DNA from: Pseudozyma flocculosa PF-1
Taxonomy: Eukaryota; Basidiomycota; Ustilaginomycetes; Ustilaginales; Ustilaginaceae
Assembly: GCF_000417875.1 (NCBI RefSeq)
Contig: NW_006920876.1
Location: forward strand, 122,683 to 186,682
Direction of reading: 5' to 3'
Length of the DNA stretch: 64,000 nucleotides
Shown here: one piece after another, positions 30,399 through 42,097 of the stretch
How positions within the stretch are numbered: position 1 is the stretch's first letter
Layout of the letters: every line of letters begins with the position of its first letter
Program-made: the position numbers and the translations under genes
The notes under the pieces: model-generated
Seen by the model: only the letters and a program-made list of their open reading frames with translations
What the model was told of the DNA's origin: nothing
Database searches by the model: none

Positions 30399-32690
30399 TC
30401 AAGGACGAACGCCGTACGGGTTATGCTGATGTGGATGGTGGTGCGGGTGTTGGTGACGACCGTAGGAGTCTGCCTCATCGTCCCTCTCCCAGCTATCGGG
30501 ACGACCGGGCGAGCCGCCGATGCCTCCGTTGCTATGCTGGCCGGTGCTCTTGGCGCTGCCGCCGTGCGACCCATTGTGGGCCAAACACTCGCGCCCGTCG
30601 AGGGTGACGGCGCTGATCCACGACGTGGCCGAGATCTGGACGTCGGATCCCTTGTGCACCACGACCTTGTCGGGCTGCTCGTGCCGCGACACCTGCGCCT
30701 CGGACGTCCGCATCGCCCGCATCGCCATCGGCATGTCGTCGAGCGTCTTCTCGAACCCAGACCCGGTCACGCCAAACCCGCTCGAGACCGGCCGCGGCGT
30801 GACGGGGTGTGAGCCGTGGTTGCTCACTGGCAACGCCTTGACGTACTGCGCCTGGCCTTGCAGCAACATCCGTACCACGACCGGGTTCAACCCGTTTTGC
30901 AGCGCAGCGCGAATGACTATCGGAAAAGCAGAGGCACGAGGAGCAAGATGCGGTAGTCTGTCAGCCGCTGTCGTCGTCCGAAAGATGTGCCCACGAAATC
31001 GCGCTGCAACTCACAGACGGGCATGATGTAGTCTGGCATCACGAGCATCGCGATGATGAGGATGACGCGCAGCAGCTCAAAGATGGCGTAGAGCGCCACT
31101 CCCTGCTCGACGAGGTGGCGGCTGAGCACGCCCCAGCCCAGCTCTGGATCAGAGGCGCGGCGGATGCCAAACGCGTTGCGGATAAAGGTGCCGATGTTGA
31201 GGAAAAAGTGCACAACGCCCCCCTCGACCAGGCTGTGCAGCGTCATCAGCAGGATCTGTTGCCGTTGCCCAGAGGTGCCATTCGACCCAAAGGAAAACGA
31301 GGTCAGCCTTTGTCTGTCCCTGCATCTCGACCGATCAGCCCTGCGAGCAGGACGACGTACTCACCACGAGATCAAAGACGCAAGCCAACGCGATGTAGAC
31401 GTGGTCGAGGTTGACAAACTTGGACCCCTTGGTTGGCGCGAGCCACAGGCACCACTTTGTGAAGGGCACTCTGAGCGGCTTGCCAAAGTTGAGGTAGACC
31501 TGTGCACGGGCAGCAGGAGGATCGTTTGCGGCGACGTGTCAGTCAGTGGCTGGCGGTCCTCGGTCGGGCGTGGTCGCGGCCGGGCGAGAACTCACGTAGG
31601 CGCCGAAGGCAGACAGCCCGATCAGGTATGCCAGGAGGAAGATGCCGTACCGTCTAGATGGGAAGAGCGAGGGAGGTGACGCAAGGGCAGTGACCGTCAA
31701 CAAGCTGCTCTATCATTCTCAGCGCCGCTTGAGTCGCTCGGGCATCTTCCCAAGTCGCATCTGGAGCCAGGCGAGGGTCGCAGAGGTAGCAACTCACTTG
31801 TTCCGACGCGACACGACGTAGCAGCGGCACGCAAACACCGCGCTGAAGGTGGACTGACGTCGCCCAAGATGGACAGGCAGCATGGGATGCGTGGGCGATT
31901 CAGCAACGAGTTCGGCAAGGTATCGCTCCTTCTCGCGCAAAGCGGGTCAAGGGCGTGCTCACGTTGCAGATGATCGAGGGGGTCAGCATAGCGTACCTCC
32001 ATCCCTCGCACTCGCCATGGGTCATGGTGATGTAGAGGACGGGCAGAAGATTGCCGATGAATCCGGAAGCCCTGTTGGCCAGCAGACGGACGGCATTGCG
32101 AAAGACATGCATCTGAGCGTCAGCCTCAAAGGTGAGAAGGCTATATGGGCTTCCTCGGCCCTGGACGACTCACCGGCACGCAAAGTAGCACGACCGGGAA
32201 AAGATGCGGACGGGGTCGCGCCAATGTGGCCCGGTGAAGGTGGTGATGACAAGGCGGATGTCGAAGACGAGGCTCTTTACGATGTCCCAGCCCACCACGC
32301 CGAGGAAGGCGACAAAGAGGAGCAACCTGGGTGGCGAGTAGAGGCGGGGGGAAGGGAGCACCAAGACGTATGTCAGTCGACGACGAGGCGATGCCCGGCC
32401 TGCCTGGTCCATGGTCAGCACTCGAAGGGCACTCACGAGATCTGGACTTCGACCGCATTCTCCCAGTTGCGGAGGTACCTGCGTAGTCGCCGGTGAGAAG
32501 GGATGTCGTGTCGGAAACGTCAGCAAATGGAGGCAGGCATTCCAAGGCAGGTGGCGGCGCGTAGAGCATCGCCGGTCTCGGCGGGCCTCTGGGACAAGCC
32601 TGGAAGTAGGCGAAGCTGGGCGATCGTCCTCTATGGAAGAAGAGTTGACAAGGGTACGCACCAGTAGACGACGCCGTCGGAAATGGCCAT
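30399..32690 (-). CDS. Nine-exon multipass membrane protein, function unknown
   Basis: Exons (minus strand): 32690-32662, 32478-32437, 32326-32174, 32140-31963, 31853-31798, 31653-31596, 31499-31365, 31255-31015, 30916-30399; all junctions keep frame, giving 469 residues. It starts MAISDGVVYWYLRNWENAVE and has about seven hydrophobic segments, e.g. LLLFVAFLGVVGWDIV, GFIGNLLPVLYITM, YGIFLLAYLIGLSAFGAYVY, HVYIALACVFDLVILLM and YAIFELLRVILIIAMLVM. The C-terminal 150 residues are hydrophilic, ending in a His-rich stretch (HQHPHHHPHQH). It looks like one of the unnamed basidiomycete seven-TM families; I cannot name the family or a ligand. The weakest junction is exon 3 to 4, whose intron would be only 33 nt. 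Confidence 0.75.
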
Positions 32691-35600
32691 GATGGGCGAT
32701 GGATCGTGCCGGGACGAGTGAGGGTCGGGTATATGGGATGGAGCTTGGAAGCGGGTATATTCGGGTCGCCCTGCCTTGCGTCGCCTCCCGATGCGCCTAC
32801 GAGCTGACGCCGACGGGACGAGGGTCTGATCTAGTCAAAGCAACGAGATACCTGGTGGTGGGTCGAGGTGTCCTAGGGCTAGAGGAGGGAGGTCGGCGGA
32901 GGAGACAGTCGAATCGATCAGGGAGAGGGCGAGGGCGATGTTGGAACGGAGACGCGATCGACAAGGAGAGCGGTGGACGAACGACGGACCTGAGAGGCCG
33001 ACTCTTGTATCCTGACCGGCAGATACAGTACGGTGGAGAGGAATGAGTGCGAGGTGGTCGTGGGTGGATCGAGTGGTCGTGTGGCCGGGTGGTCTGGTGT
33101 TCGAGGCGATGGCGAGGGAAGCGTCGAGAGGGCCTGCCGAGAGCGCCACCGTCACGTCTCGATCAGAGAGGGGGAGAAGGCGGGGGGGAGGTGTGGTCGT
33201 TCGGCAGTTGTTACGGCAGGTGAGTGGGAAACAAGGTTGGCGGATCAACGCCGAGGTTGCGGGTTTGCCACCTAGGCTTCCTTGAAGGGCATCGCATGGA
33301 TGTACCTGCCTCGATACATCCATATGTGAGTAAGTAGGACCGGGCGGAAGGGTGCCGGATGCCGTGCAACTGCCTGGAGCGCCGGTGTCCGGTGGGGAGT
33401 GAGCGGCGACCTGTGGAGCCGGTATCGTCGATATGAAAGCCGTGACACGCGGCAGGCAGCAGGGAAGCGCCCTGTGCGTTGCTGCTCATCCAAGCGGTGT
33501 CAGGATAGATGGGATGAGATCGCGGAGCAGGCAGCAGCGAAAGCAGATGACCCTGCCCCTCTGCTGCAGGGCATGGTAAGCGCTCCGCCCGCCCAGAGGC
33601 CCGTGATGAGGTCGCTAGGGCGAGTGAGGAAGCTCGAGCAGCGGTGGCAGTTGCCAGCCGGGGCCAAGAAAGGGGAGCGCATCGCAGCTAGAGCGTGGGA
33701 GAGGCAAGGAAAGGGTTGGTTGCACGGCAACCTCGCCTCTGAGTTTCCAAGGAACCGGAAGCAGCCAAGAAAGCCAGCAGGAGGCCAAGGTACCGGTAGC
33801 GAGCAACGCGGGGCTTGCCTGCCTGCAAAGGTCGGCTCGGGCCACCCGTATTTCATCGGCTTTGAGGCTGTCGACCTGGCCGTCTGCCTAAGGGCATCTG
33901 GGGTCGGTCCGGCGTGTGCATGGAAGGTGCGATGGAGGGGCGGCGGGAAAGAGGGTTGCAGGTTTGAGCTTGCTTGACGCCCGGGCGGCGAAATGAGCCT
34001 TGGAATATGGCTGAGCTGTGGGAAAGGGCTGCTATGGATGTACATACATACAGGCCGAGTAGTTACGTTTACGCTCGCAGCAGGGCGAAGGGGGTGGGCT
34101 GGCAGAGGGCCGGTTGTCAAGTTGCGAGGCGCCAAATGTGCGAGGGCTCGACGAGGGGCGCCCAGAGGAGTCGCTCATCTCCGTTTCGGGCTGCCTCGTC
34201 CCCGTCGACGTAACTTTCGAGCTCTGAGAGTTAGGGATGGATGGGCAAGCGTTTGCCAATCGGCTCTAGAAGTTTTCATCCTGGCGCCGTGAGGGTGATC
34301 TAGGGCTCATTAGCCACGTATCAGCGCACTTGGTACTACGGAAAGGGCGCGGCACGGAGCAGCTCACGTACTACGGATAGAGCGACAGAAGCAGAGGCCG
34401 AGGCCCTCCATGATGGGCGAGGTTCGAAGTACATAAGAGTGCACAGCTCCTTCCATGGCCGGGTAGCGCGTGTGTCCGTGTGCAAACTAGCCACGCCGTG
34501 ACGAGCCTATCGGAAATGGCTTTGGCGGCCGGCCTGGCTGCTTCCGCATATGTATTCACTGGGAGCAACGAGGTGGCGAGTGATGGCGGGCGAGCGCCAC
34601 CTGAGGGGACGATCGAGGGATGGAGATGGACAGGCGAGTCGCGCACGGCAGCCTTGACGCTCTCGGCTGCGCAGTGTGCACCTGTCTGGGAGGTGGCGGA
34701 CGACGGCCCTCTGCATCGCCGAACGGCTCGGCGCAGCGTGGCACTCAGCTCGCAGTCGACCACCAAGGCGTATGGAACGTACGCCGCTGTCCGCACCAGA
34801 ACGACCACCACCACCACCATCGAGCCCAGAGGACATCGTACATATCAACCTCTTACCTGGCGTGCGAATCCTACGATGCGGCCCGAATCGATGCCCCTGT
34901 CCTGCCCCTTATCCAGGCCGATCGGATCTTGTCGCCGAGTAGCAAGTCACCTAAATCGACGAGGTAGCAGCGCCACGCCCGGGCCCATTCCCACGATCCT
35001 GCCTTTCCGCCACCCAACCGGCGCTTCTCCTGCCCAAATTGGTTGTGCTGATGCAGCGCCTAGCAGGTCATGGTAAGGGCGCCTCCAAGCTGTACACACC
35101 CACAGCTGTGACCGAGGCTCTGCACCTTCCGAGCACTCGGCGCGCGGGATGGCCAGCGCCATCTCGCAGCGACGCTCGGCACCTCTCGCCGCTTACCCCA
35201 GCGCGAGCATCAGCATGACACCGTTGTGCGCAAGATGCCGCAGACAAAAGCTCAGACGGATCAATCTGGTATGTAGGTGCTATTGTCGGACGGCACCGTG
35301 GACGTGGTACGGTATTACGGCAGGCCGGTAGCTTCCTTTTCCCATCAGACCAGAAACGTCCGACAATGGGGGTGACAAGACTGTTTGTAACCCACGATGC
35401 TCGATGGGTCCACCGTGGTCATGGCGCTGACGATCCCCTCCCATTCCCATTGTGACCGGACAGCCGTAAGCAAGCCGATGGCTTCTTCGACAGCAGTAAT
35501 GACGAAGTGGGCTCACGTCTCTCGATGACCGACTGTCCCGGTATATTGCCGCGCTCTAATGCTTGGTCCGGCCGGGCTAGTCCTGCTCTGGTTGAAAGAG

Positions 35601-38096
35601 CATGGATCCTCCCGAGCCACTCGCGCCACTGTCCCTTGAATCGTGAGCTCGGGCACAGGTATCGAACAAGGGTATCGGATGAGAGCGAAGATATGTAGAG
35701 ATGGCGATGGAGATGACCGCAGTCGTTCGCCGCAGCGCCGCAGCACCGCACTCCGCCGCGCCGCACATGCATCCGCCGGGCGCACATGCATGCAACCCTG
35801 GCAAGCCAAAACTTGGCCGGCCCGATGCTCGTCAAGCTCTATCCTCAATCCTCTAGCTGCTGATGCTGGTTGCGCCTGCCTTGCCCTACAGTGGGGGCCT
35901 TGCTCGGCGGTTACACCGGAACCAGACGCGGTGCCGCTCGGCTGGTCCCGCCGTCGACCAAGGAACAAGGGCCTCACCGGCCATCATCATGGTGCCAGAT
36001 GCTGCTGTTGAAAGCAGTCGCGCCCAGTCCAGGTCGTCTTTCTTTCACTCCCGTATGGCCTGCGCTCACCGGTCAGGGTTGGTCGATCGACGAAGCCAAG
36101 CGCTGCAGCAGCACCGCGACATCGCCGTTTTCGATGGTCGTCGCGGGGGGCCGGGCAAGGAACGTCGATACGGCTTCTTCAGCGGCGACGTCTACCGTAG
36201 CACGGCCACGTCCTCCCTTCGCCCACCCTCTTCGACAGCTCGGTCCAGACCTTCTTCACACGCGGTCGTCTCTGGACGTGGGGGAAACAGGGGAGGGGGA
36301 CTGGAGGAGAAGGAGGGAGGTGCGGCAAAGCTCTGTTGCGCCTCGAGCGCCGCAAGCACGCCGACGCTGTTCAGAGGCCTGAGCACATCGCCGCACCTCG
36401 CGCCGCCCTACGCCCTGTCATGCCATGATGCAGCCATCCTCACGCTCGTGACCGTGGCCATGTGGTGCGGGCTGCAGAAGGATCGTGGAACGAGGCGCTC
36501 GGCGCGGTGCGGTGCGGTGCGGTGCGGTGCGGTGCGGTGCGGTGCGGTGCGGTGCGGTGCGGTGCGGTGCGGTGCGGTGCGGTGCGGTGCGGTGCGGTGC
36601 GGTGCGGTGCAGTAGTGGCTGTCAGACGATGTTGTTGACAACCACCATCCATAACTCCCTCCGCTGTTTCTTGCTTGGCATGCGTATGCATGTAGACGCA
36701 GAAGAACCTAGTCTCGCCACCGACAGACCACGTCCTTTCCCGATGGAGAAGGGACCGGTCCGGTCCCAATCAAAGGGGTTGGCCGCTGCATCAAAGACGT
36801 GTACGTAAGAGCATGTCCGCACGGCACCGTACTCGGCATGGGGAGGCACTGCTGCCCTTCGGCATTCTTGAACGAGAGTGCACGTTTGTTCGACAACGAC
36901 GAGGCCATCCACAACGTAGGGATGCCCGTGCCGTCCTCGCCGGTAAGATAGAGAGGGGCCCCGAAACTTGATCTTCGTCGAGTCAGTGCCACCTCGATGG
37001 TCCCATCCTGAGGCGAAGAGAGCTGTACACTTCGGCCGACTTGGCGGATCGAGGTCGTCAACGTGTCCCTCCCAGCTACGACGGCTTTGACGGGAGGGAT
37101 GGCAAATGGACCAAATCCCGGACCGGGCATCATGGTCATGGCAGGCCGACGTCGCTTCAAGCCAGCAGTGCGACCAGGTACCGCATCCTTGGTTCGGCGT
37201 CCTGGCCGCCCCTTACATCGCCCGTGCTGGTCCTGTGTATGGGCCGGACGACTGCATGGACAGCGCAACTCGGAAGTCGCCCGACCTCTTCGCTCTTGGC
37301 TGACCCTTAACTTGTAGGTTTACGCCCGAGATGGTACCTGCCGGTACCGACAGTGCCTGAGCTAGGCTAGGGTCGTCTGCATCGGCACGGCGTCGGCACG
37401 TTGGCGAGCACGCCTCTCCAAGTGACCGGTAGACGGCCCTTGCCAAGTAGACTGACCGGTCACCAAGGATGGGCAAGCAAGGGGGTTACAGCAGACCTTG
37501 GGTTCGATGGAAGCAACAACGACTCGCCGGACAACCAACCCTCCTTCGACGCCGCCCGTCCCATCCGGTGCCGTCGTTGCTCGTGTTGCAAAGAGTCCGG
37601 GTCCCGGTCGCATTCCCACGTCCATCCTTCCTTACTCCCTTCCGATCTCTCGGTGCTGGTGCGAGTCGACGCGCATGCCCTCGCCCTTTCTCACTCTATA
37701 GCCTCGGACCGCCACCAACCGACCCGATCCGAGCAGGTCCTCGCATGATCGCGGTGGTGTCCTGTTCCACGGTTTCGTCAAGGGCTTACGTCAGGACGTC
37801 CGGTGCCATGCCATCGGACGACGTCCTTCCTTCCTGCTTCCGCATGAGGGGCGGGACGGGCCCGCGACTTCTTTGCGGAGCCCAACGAAGCGGATCATCC
37901 GTCATCGGCAAACAGCAGGACGCCTCGACTCGATGCTCGCCAGCACCACAGTGTTGGTCGACGCCTTGCCCGTGTCCCTCTGCGCAGCCTGTCCCTCCAA
38001 GCGAAGCGGGGTATCTGGGGCTCTCGTCCGAATACCCGGTCGAGACAATGCATCTATGATTCTCTTCATTGCGGTGGTGCCAGTCTGGTGGGCGAC
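32691..38096. other. 5.4-kb gene-poor region
   Basis: No supportable gene. It holds the promoter of the membrane-protein gene, a 21-copy GGTGC array and an ACC microsatellite near 34805. A minus-strand frame ending at 36708 (ATG at 37139) looks slightly more protein-like than its neighbours but has no family match (see findings). No transposon terminal repeats, transposase or reverse transcriptase motifs were seen. Confidence 0.5.
36506..36610 (+). repeat. Pentanucleotide tandem repeat (GGTGC)21
   Basis: Twenty-one perfect GGTGC copies, 105 bp. Because the unit is 5 nt, each reading frame cycles through it as a five-residue repeat (for example C-G-A-V-R), which creates misleading open frames on both strands. 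Confidence 0.97.
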
Positions 38097-39405
38097 TCAT
38101 TGTGTCAGGAATCCCTTGGCGAGCGCAATCTCGGCGTTCATGACGGAGCTCGTGGCGGCGCCGATCATGACATTGTTCGAGAGGACGACAAACTGTGGGT
38201 TCAGAGGGCAAGCATCAGAGCGCGAGCCAGAAACGCGGCGGGGTGTGGATCAGCTTCGGTCTCTGACTGTGCACGAGACTCGACCGCGGCTGCTCGCTCA
38301 CCTTGATGTCAAACACGGGGCACTGGCGCACCCTGCCGACATTGACACCGGCGCCGTTCTGCCACTCGCGGTCGAGCTTGGGTTGCGGGCGGTCGGCCTC
38401 TTCGTGGAGCGTGATGGCCTGCTGGGGCGCCGAGTGACATCCGAGCTGCTGCGGCACCGTGACAAACTCGCGGAAGCACTGCTTGACCTCCTCGACCGAG
38501 GGGGGCGGCTGCCTCTTGAACGAGACCGAGACCGTCTCGAGGTGGCCGTCGATGACGGGGACGCGGTTGCAGTGGGCCGACACCTTGAGCGGCGAGTCGG
38601 CGTGGAGGTCAAAAGCCGTCTTGTCGCTGGTCATGCCGCCGAGGATCTTGGCCGTCTCCCACTCGATCTTCTCCTCCTCTCCCGAGATGTAGGGGACGAC
38701 GTTGTCGAGGATGTCGAGCGACGACACGCCCGGGTAGCCCGCGCCCGAGATGGCCTGCATGGTCTGGACGACGATCTTGTCGAGCGGGCCGAAGCGGTCC
38801 TCGAGTGCTTTGAGGGGGACGACGATACCGGTGGTGGAGCAGTTTGCGTTGGTGATGATGAAGCCCGTCTTTGTGCCTACCTGGCTCTTTTGGTGCGGGA
38901 TGATGTCAAAGTGGTCCGGGTTGACGAGGGGCACGACGAGCGGGCAGAGCGGGTCGGTGCGGTAGTTTTTGGCGTTGGAAAAGACGCGGAGCTCGGCCTT
39001 GCGAAAGGCGTCTTCGACGGGGCCGGCGGGGCCCGAGTCGAGGCCGCTGAAGACGACCTGGCACTGGGCAAAGTGTTGGGGCTGGCACTCGTACACGGGC
39101 ATCTGTGCGACGTTTGCGGGGATGGAGCGGACCTGCTTCCAACGACCGGCGACGGCGGCCGAGTACGACTTGCCGGCGCTCGACGAGGATGCGCCGAGGG
39201 CAGCGAGCTCAAACTGCGGGTGGTCGGCCAGCTGGAGGATGAAGCGCTGTCCGACGGTGCCTGGGCGGAGGGGAGCAGAGCAGCCCGGGTGGTGAGGGTG
39301 TCAGCTGGGGTCTGTAAAGAGTGACGGCGATGAGCGTGACCACGATCACTCACCGGTGGCGCCGAGGACGCCGACCTTGAGCTTGTTCTGTTGTTGCTGC
39401 GACAT
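38097..39405 (-). CDS. HOM2: Aspartate-semialdehyde dehydrogenase
   Basis: Exons (minus strand) 39405-39354, 39260-38302 and 38192-38097 (donors GTGAGT, GTGAGC) give 368 residues, close to yeast Hom2. The NADP-binding glycine loop GVLGATGTVGQRF is assembled across intron 1. The catalytic Cys158 is in ITNANCSTTG, the substrate-binding region SNAKNYR is at 112-118, and the active-site His247 is in SAHCNRVPV. The last exon supplies the conserved ending VVLSNNVMIGAATSSVMNAE. The enzyme makes aspartate-4-semialdehyde from aspartyl phosphate, the branch point to homoserine, methionine and threonine, in the cytosol. Divergent from ERV46 across 787 bp. Confidence 0.97.
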
Positions 39406-40192
39406 TGTAGCGATGATGTTGGGATGCACGGGGGCAATGGCGGGAGGGGATGGGTGGTGGGGAGAAGGCTCTCTCAAGAAGAAGTACGTTGCTCCCCCCC
39501 CCCCTGACCGACAGCAGCAGGTGGAGCCCCCGCCTCAGTCCCGAGGGCCCGCCGGTCTCGGCCAATGACCGAGTCACGCCCGCCACCGCCTGCCTCCTGT
39601 CAGCCACGGCGTAGATCAGCCCATCGGGGCAGGATCATGATCCGACCAATCGGCACTTTTCTCCCGATCTCCGACCCGGGAACCCGGCGTGCAGGCAGGC
39701 TGCCAGCGAGCCGCGGCGCATGGGCCCGCCAGCTGGCTGGCCAGAAGCAAGCTCTCGCGCTTTCTCTCTGCTGGCGGGCGCTTCCAGCACGACAGCAGCG
39801 CCTGCCAGAGCCAAGGCTGCCCCACACCCCTGCTGGGCTGCCTGCTTGGCTTCTTCCTTCCTCTTCGCCTCCGTCCCCCGCCGCATCCGAACCAGCATCA
39901 TAGCAGCTCACCTGCTACTACCCTTCACCACCAGCCTCGCGCAACGGCGGTATCGCCTCCTTCTACCGTACCCGCCCAGACGACTCGCCATTGCCCAGGC
40001 AAACTGCTTTGCTGGCAGAGCAGCACCTCTCACCCCTTGCCAAACGCCACCGAGTCGCCTTTCCGTCCAGCAAGCTAGCTCGCGCTCATCCTCTTTCTCG
40101 CACGGTGATATCTCCCTCCCAACCACTCTGGAAGCAGTCGCTTCTACCACATCCACACCGCTCACCTTCTCTCGCCGAGCAAGCAGAACAGC
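39406..40192. other. Divergent promoter region HOM2 / ERV46
   Basis: Bidirectional intergenic region, with a pyrimidine-rich plus strand near the ERV46 start. No additional gene seen. Confidence 0.55.
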
Positions 40193-41643
40193 ATGGGAAA
40201 GAACGGCCTCTTCGGCCAGCTCAAGGGCATCGATGCCTTCTCCAAGGTGAGTCCGCCTCATGAACCCTCTCGATTCCTTGCCGACAGCACCGTGGCTCAA
40301 CCTCGCACCACCGACGACTCACCCCCTCCTGGCTCCTCCCTTCTCCGCTCCCGCAGACGATGGACGACGTCCGGGTGCGGACAAACGTCGGAGCGCTCAT
40401 CACCCTCGTTTCGGCCTGCCTCATCGCCCTCTTGACCATCGGCGAATTCATCGACTACCGCACCGTGCACCTCAAGCCATCGCTCGAGGTCGATCGCTCC
40501 CGCGGTGAGAAGCTCACCGTCAACATGAACGTCACCTTTCCGCGCGTCCCCTGCTACCTCGTCTCGCTCGACGTCATGGACATCTCGGGCGAGCACCAGA
40601 ACGACATCACCCACGACCTCGAGCGCATCCGCATCAGTCCAGACGGCCAGCCCGTCGAGTTTGGCTCCAAAAAGGGCCTGACGGGCGATGCGGCGAGGAT
40701 CGCAAAGACGCGCGGCAAGGACTACTGCGGCTCGTGCTACGGCGGCGTCGCCCCCGCCAGCGGCTGCTGCAACTCGTGCGACGAGGTGCGCGAGGCCTAC
40801 GTCCGCCGCGGCTGGTCCTTTAACGACCCGGACCACGTCGACCAGTGCGTCGAGGAGCACTGGACCGACAAGATCAAGGAGCAGAACAAGGAAGGGTGCC
40901 GCCTGTCGGGCAAGTTGCACGTCAACAAGGTCGTCGGCAGCTTCCACCTCTCGCCCGGCCGCGCGTTCCAGGCCAACAACATGCACATCCACGACCTGGT
41001 CCCCTACCTCTCGGGCACGGGCGCCGAGCACCACGACTTTGGCCACTTTATCCACGAGTTCAGCTTCGCCAGCGAAAACAAGGCCCAGGGCGGCAGCGGT
41101 TGGGGCCGGAGCAGCGGCCAGACGGTGACCGACGCCGAGATCAAGAAGCGGCTGGGCGTCCAGGACCCGCTCAACGGCGTGCGGGCGCACACGGAAAAGA
41201 GCGCCTTTATGTTCCAGTATTTCCTCAAGGTGGTGGCCACCGAATTCCGGTCGCTGAGCCGCGAGGTGCTCAAGACTCACCAGTACTCGGTCACGACCTA
41301 CGAGCGGGACCTGAGCCCGGGCGCCGCGGCGCGGGCGGCGGCGGGCCTGGCAAAGGAGGGGAGCGGTGCGCACGTGTCGCACGGCTTTGCGGGCGTTCCG
41401 GGCGTGTTTTTCAACTACGAGATTTCGCCGCTCAAGACGATCCACACCGAGACTAGGCAGAGCCTGGCGCACTTTCTCACGTCGACGTGCGCCATCGTGG
41501 GCGGCATCCTGACGGTGGCGGGGCTGGTGGACAGCGCCATCTACAGCTACCGGAGGCGGTTGGGAGCGACGAGCGCCGAGAGCGGCGACCTGCGCGCGCG
41601 CGAGGGGCTCGGGTACACGAGCAAGACGGGCAAGTTTCTCTGA
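40193..41643 (+). CDS. ERV46: Erv46 / ERGIC3 family COPII cargo receptor
   Basis: Exons 40193-40246 and 40357-41643 (donor GTGAGT, phase 0) give 446 residues. Exon 1 encodes MGKNGLFGQLKGIDAFSK, the typical cytosolic N terminus, followed by TMDDVRVRT and the first membrane span (ALITLVSACLIALLTIGEF). The lumenal domain has the conserved cysteine cluster CGSC, then GCCNSC, and FHLSPGRAFQ. The second span is near the C terminus (AIVGGILTVAGLVDSAIY), leaving a short basic cytosolic tail ending in KFL, a COPI/COPII sorting-type end. Erv46 works with Erv41 to cycle between ER and Golgi and retrieve ER residents; Erv41 is not in this window. Confidence 0.95.
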
Positions 41644-42097
41644 GCGCAGCGCGGGCGGTGGAACGAGGGCCGGGCCGTGGTGGCGACTGTAGATAACGAG
41701 ACTGAGGGTGCACCGAAGCGAATCCGAACGGCGGTGGTACCACACAGAGACAGCCTAAGTCTGTATCGCCTGCCTGCCTGCCAGCATCGGTCTGTGGCGG
41801 CGTAGAGGGTCGGAAGACGGCCAGCCACAGAGCTCTGTACGCGAAAAAGGCCCGAAATCGCGTCGCGGTCCGCCTGGCCAGGCAGGCCTGCCTGGCAGCC
41901 TTGGAAGTCGGGCGTGGCTGGCAGGCGAGGCAGGCGACCAACACTCTCGAACCAACACCGACTCGCTCCTCCGCACCACCTCGAGACGCCTGCCTCTGAC
42001 CGCGCACTTCGCCACCGCAGCCAACAACGCTGTTCTGCCTTTCGTTTCCGCCGTAGCTCGATCAACGCACCACGGCTGCGACCGCACCTCGCCCACC
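41644..42097. other. Intergenic: ERV46 to DCC1
   Basis: 3' flank of ERV46 and promoter of DCC1. Nothing else seen. Confidence 0.5.

Noticed and set aside
33399..36615. Several 150-250-codon frames in the gene-poor block
   Set aside because: They overlap one another on both strands, lack domains and signal peptides, and have composition expected from GC-rich intergenic DNA.
36485..36808. Open frames through the GGTGC array on both strands
   Set aside because: They are created by the five-base repeat, which has no stop in several frames; no coding features outside the repeat.
37873..39324. 483-codon plus-strand frame
   Set aside because: Antisense to HOM2, whose three exons and active site are unambiguous.
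40297..41745. 482-codon minus-strand frame
   Set aside because: Antisense to ERV46; composition typical of a shadow frame.
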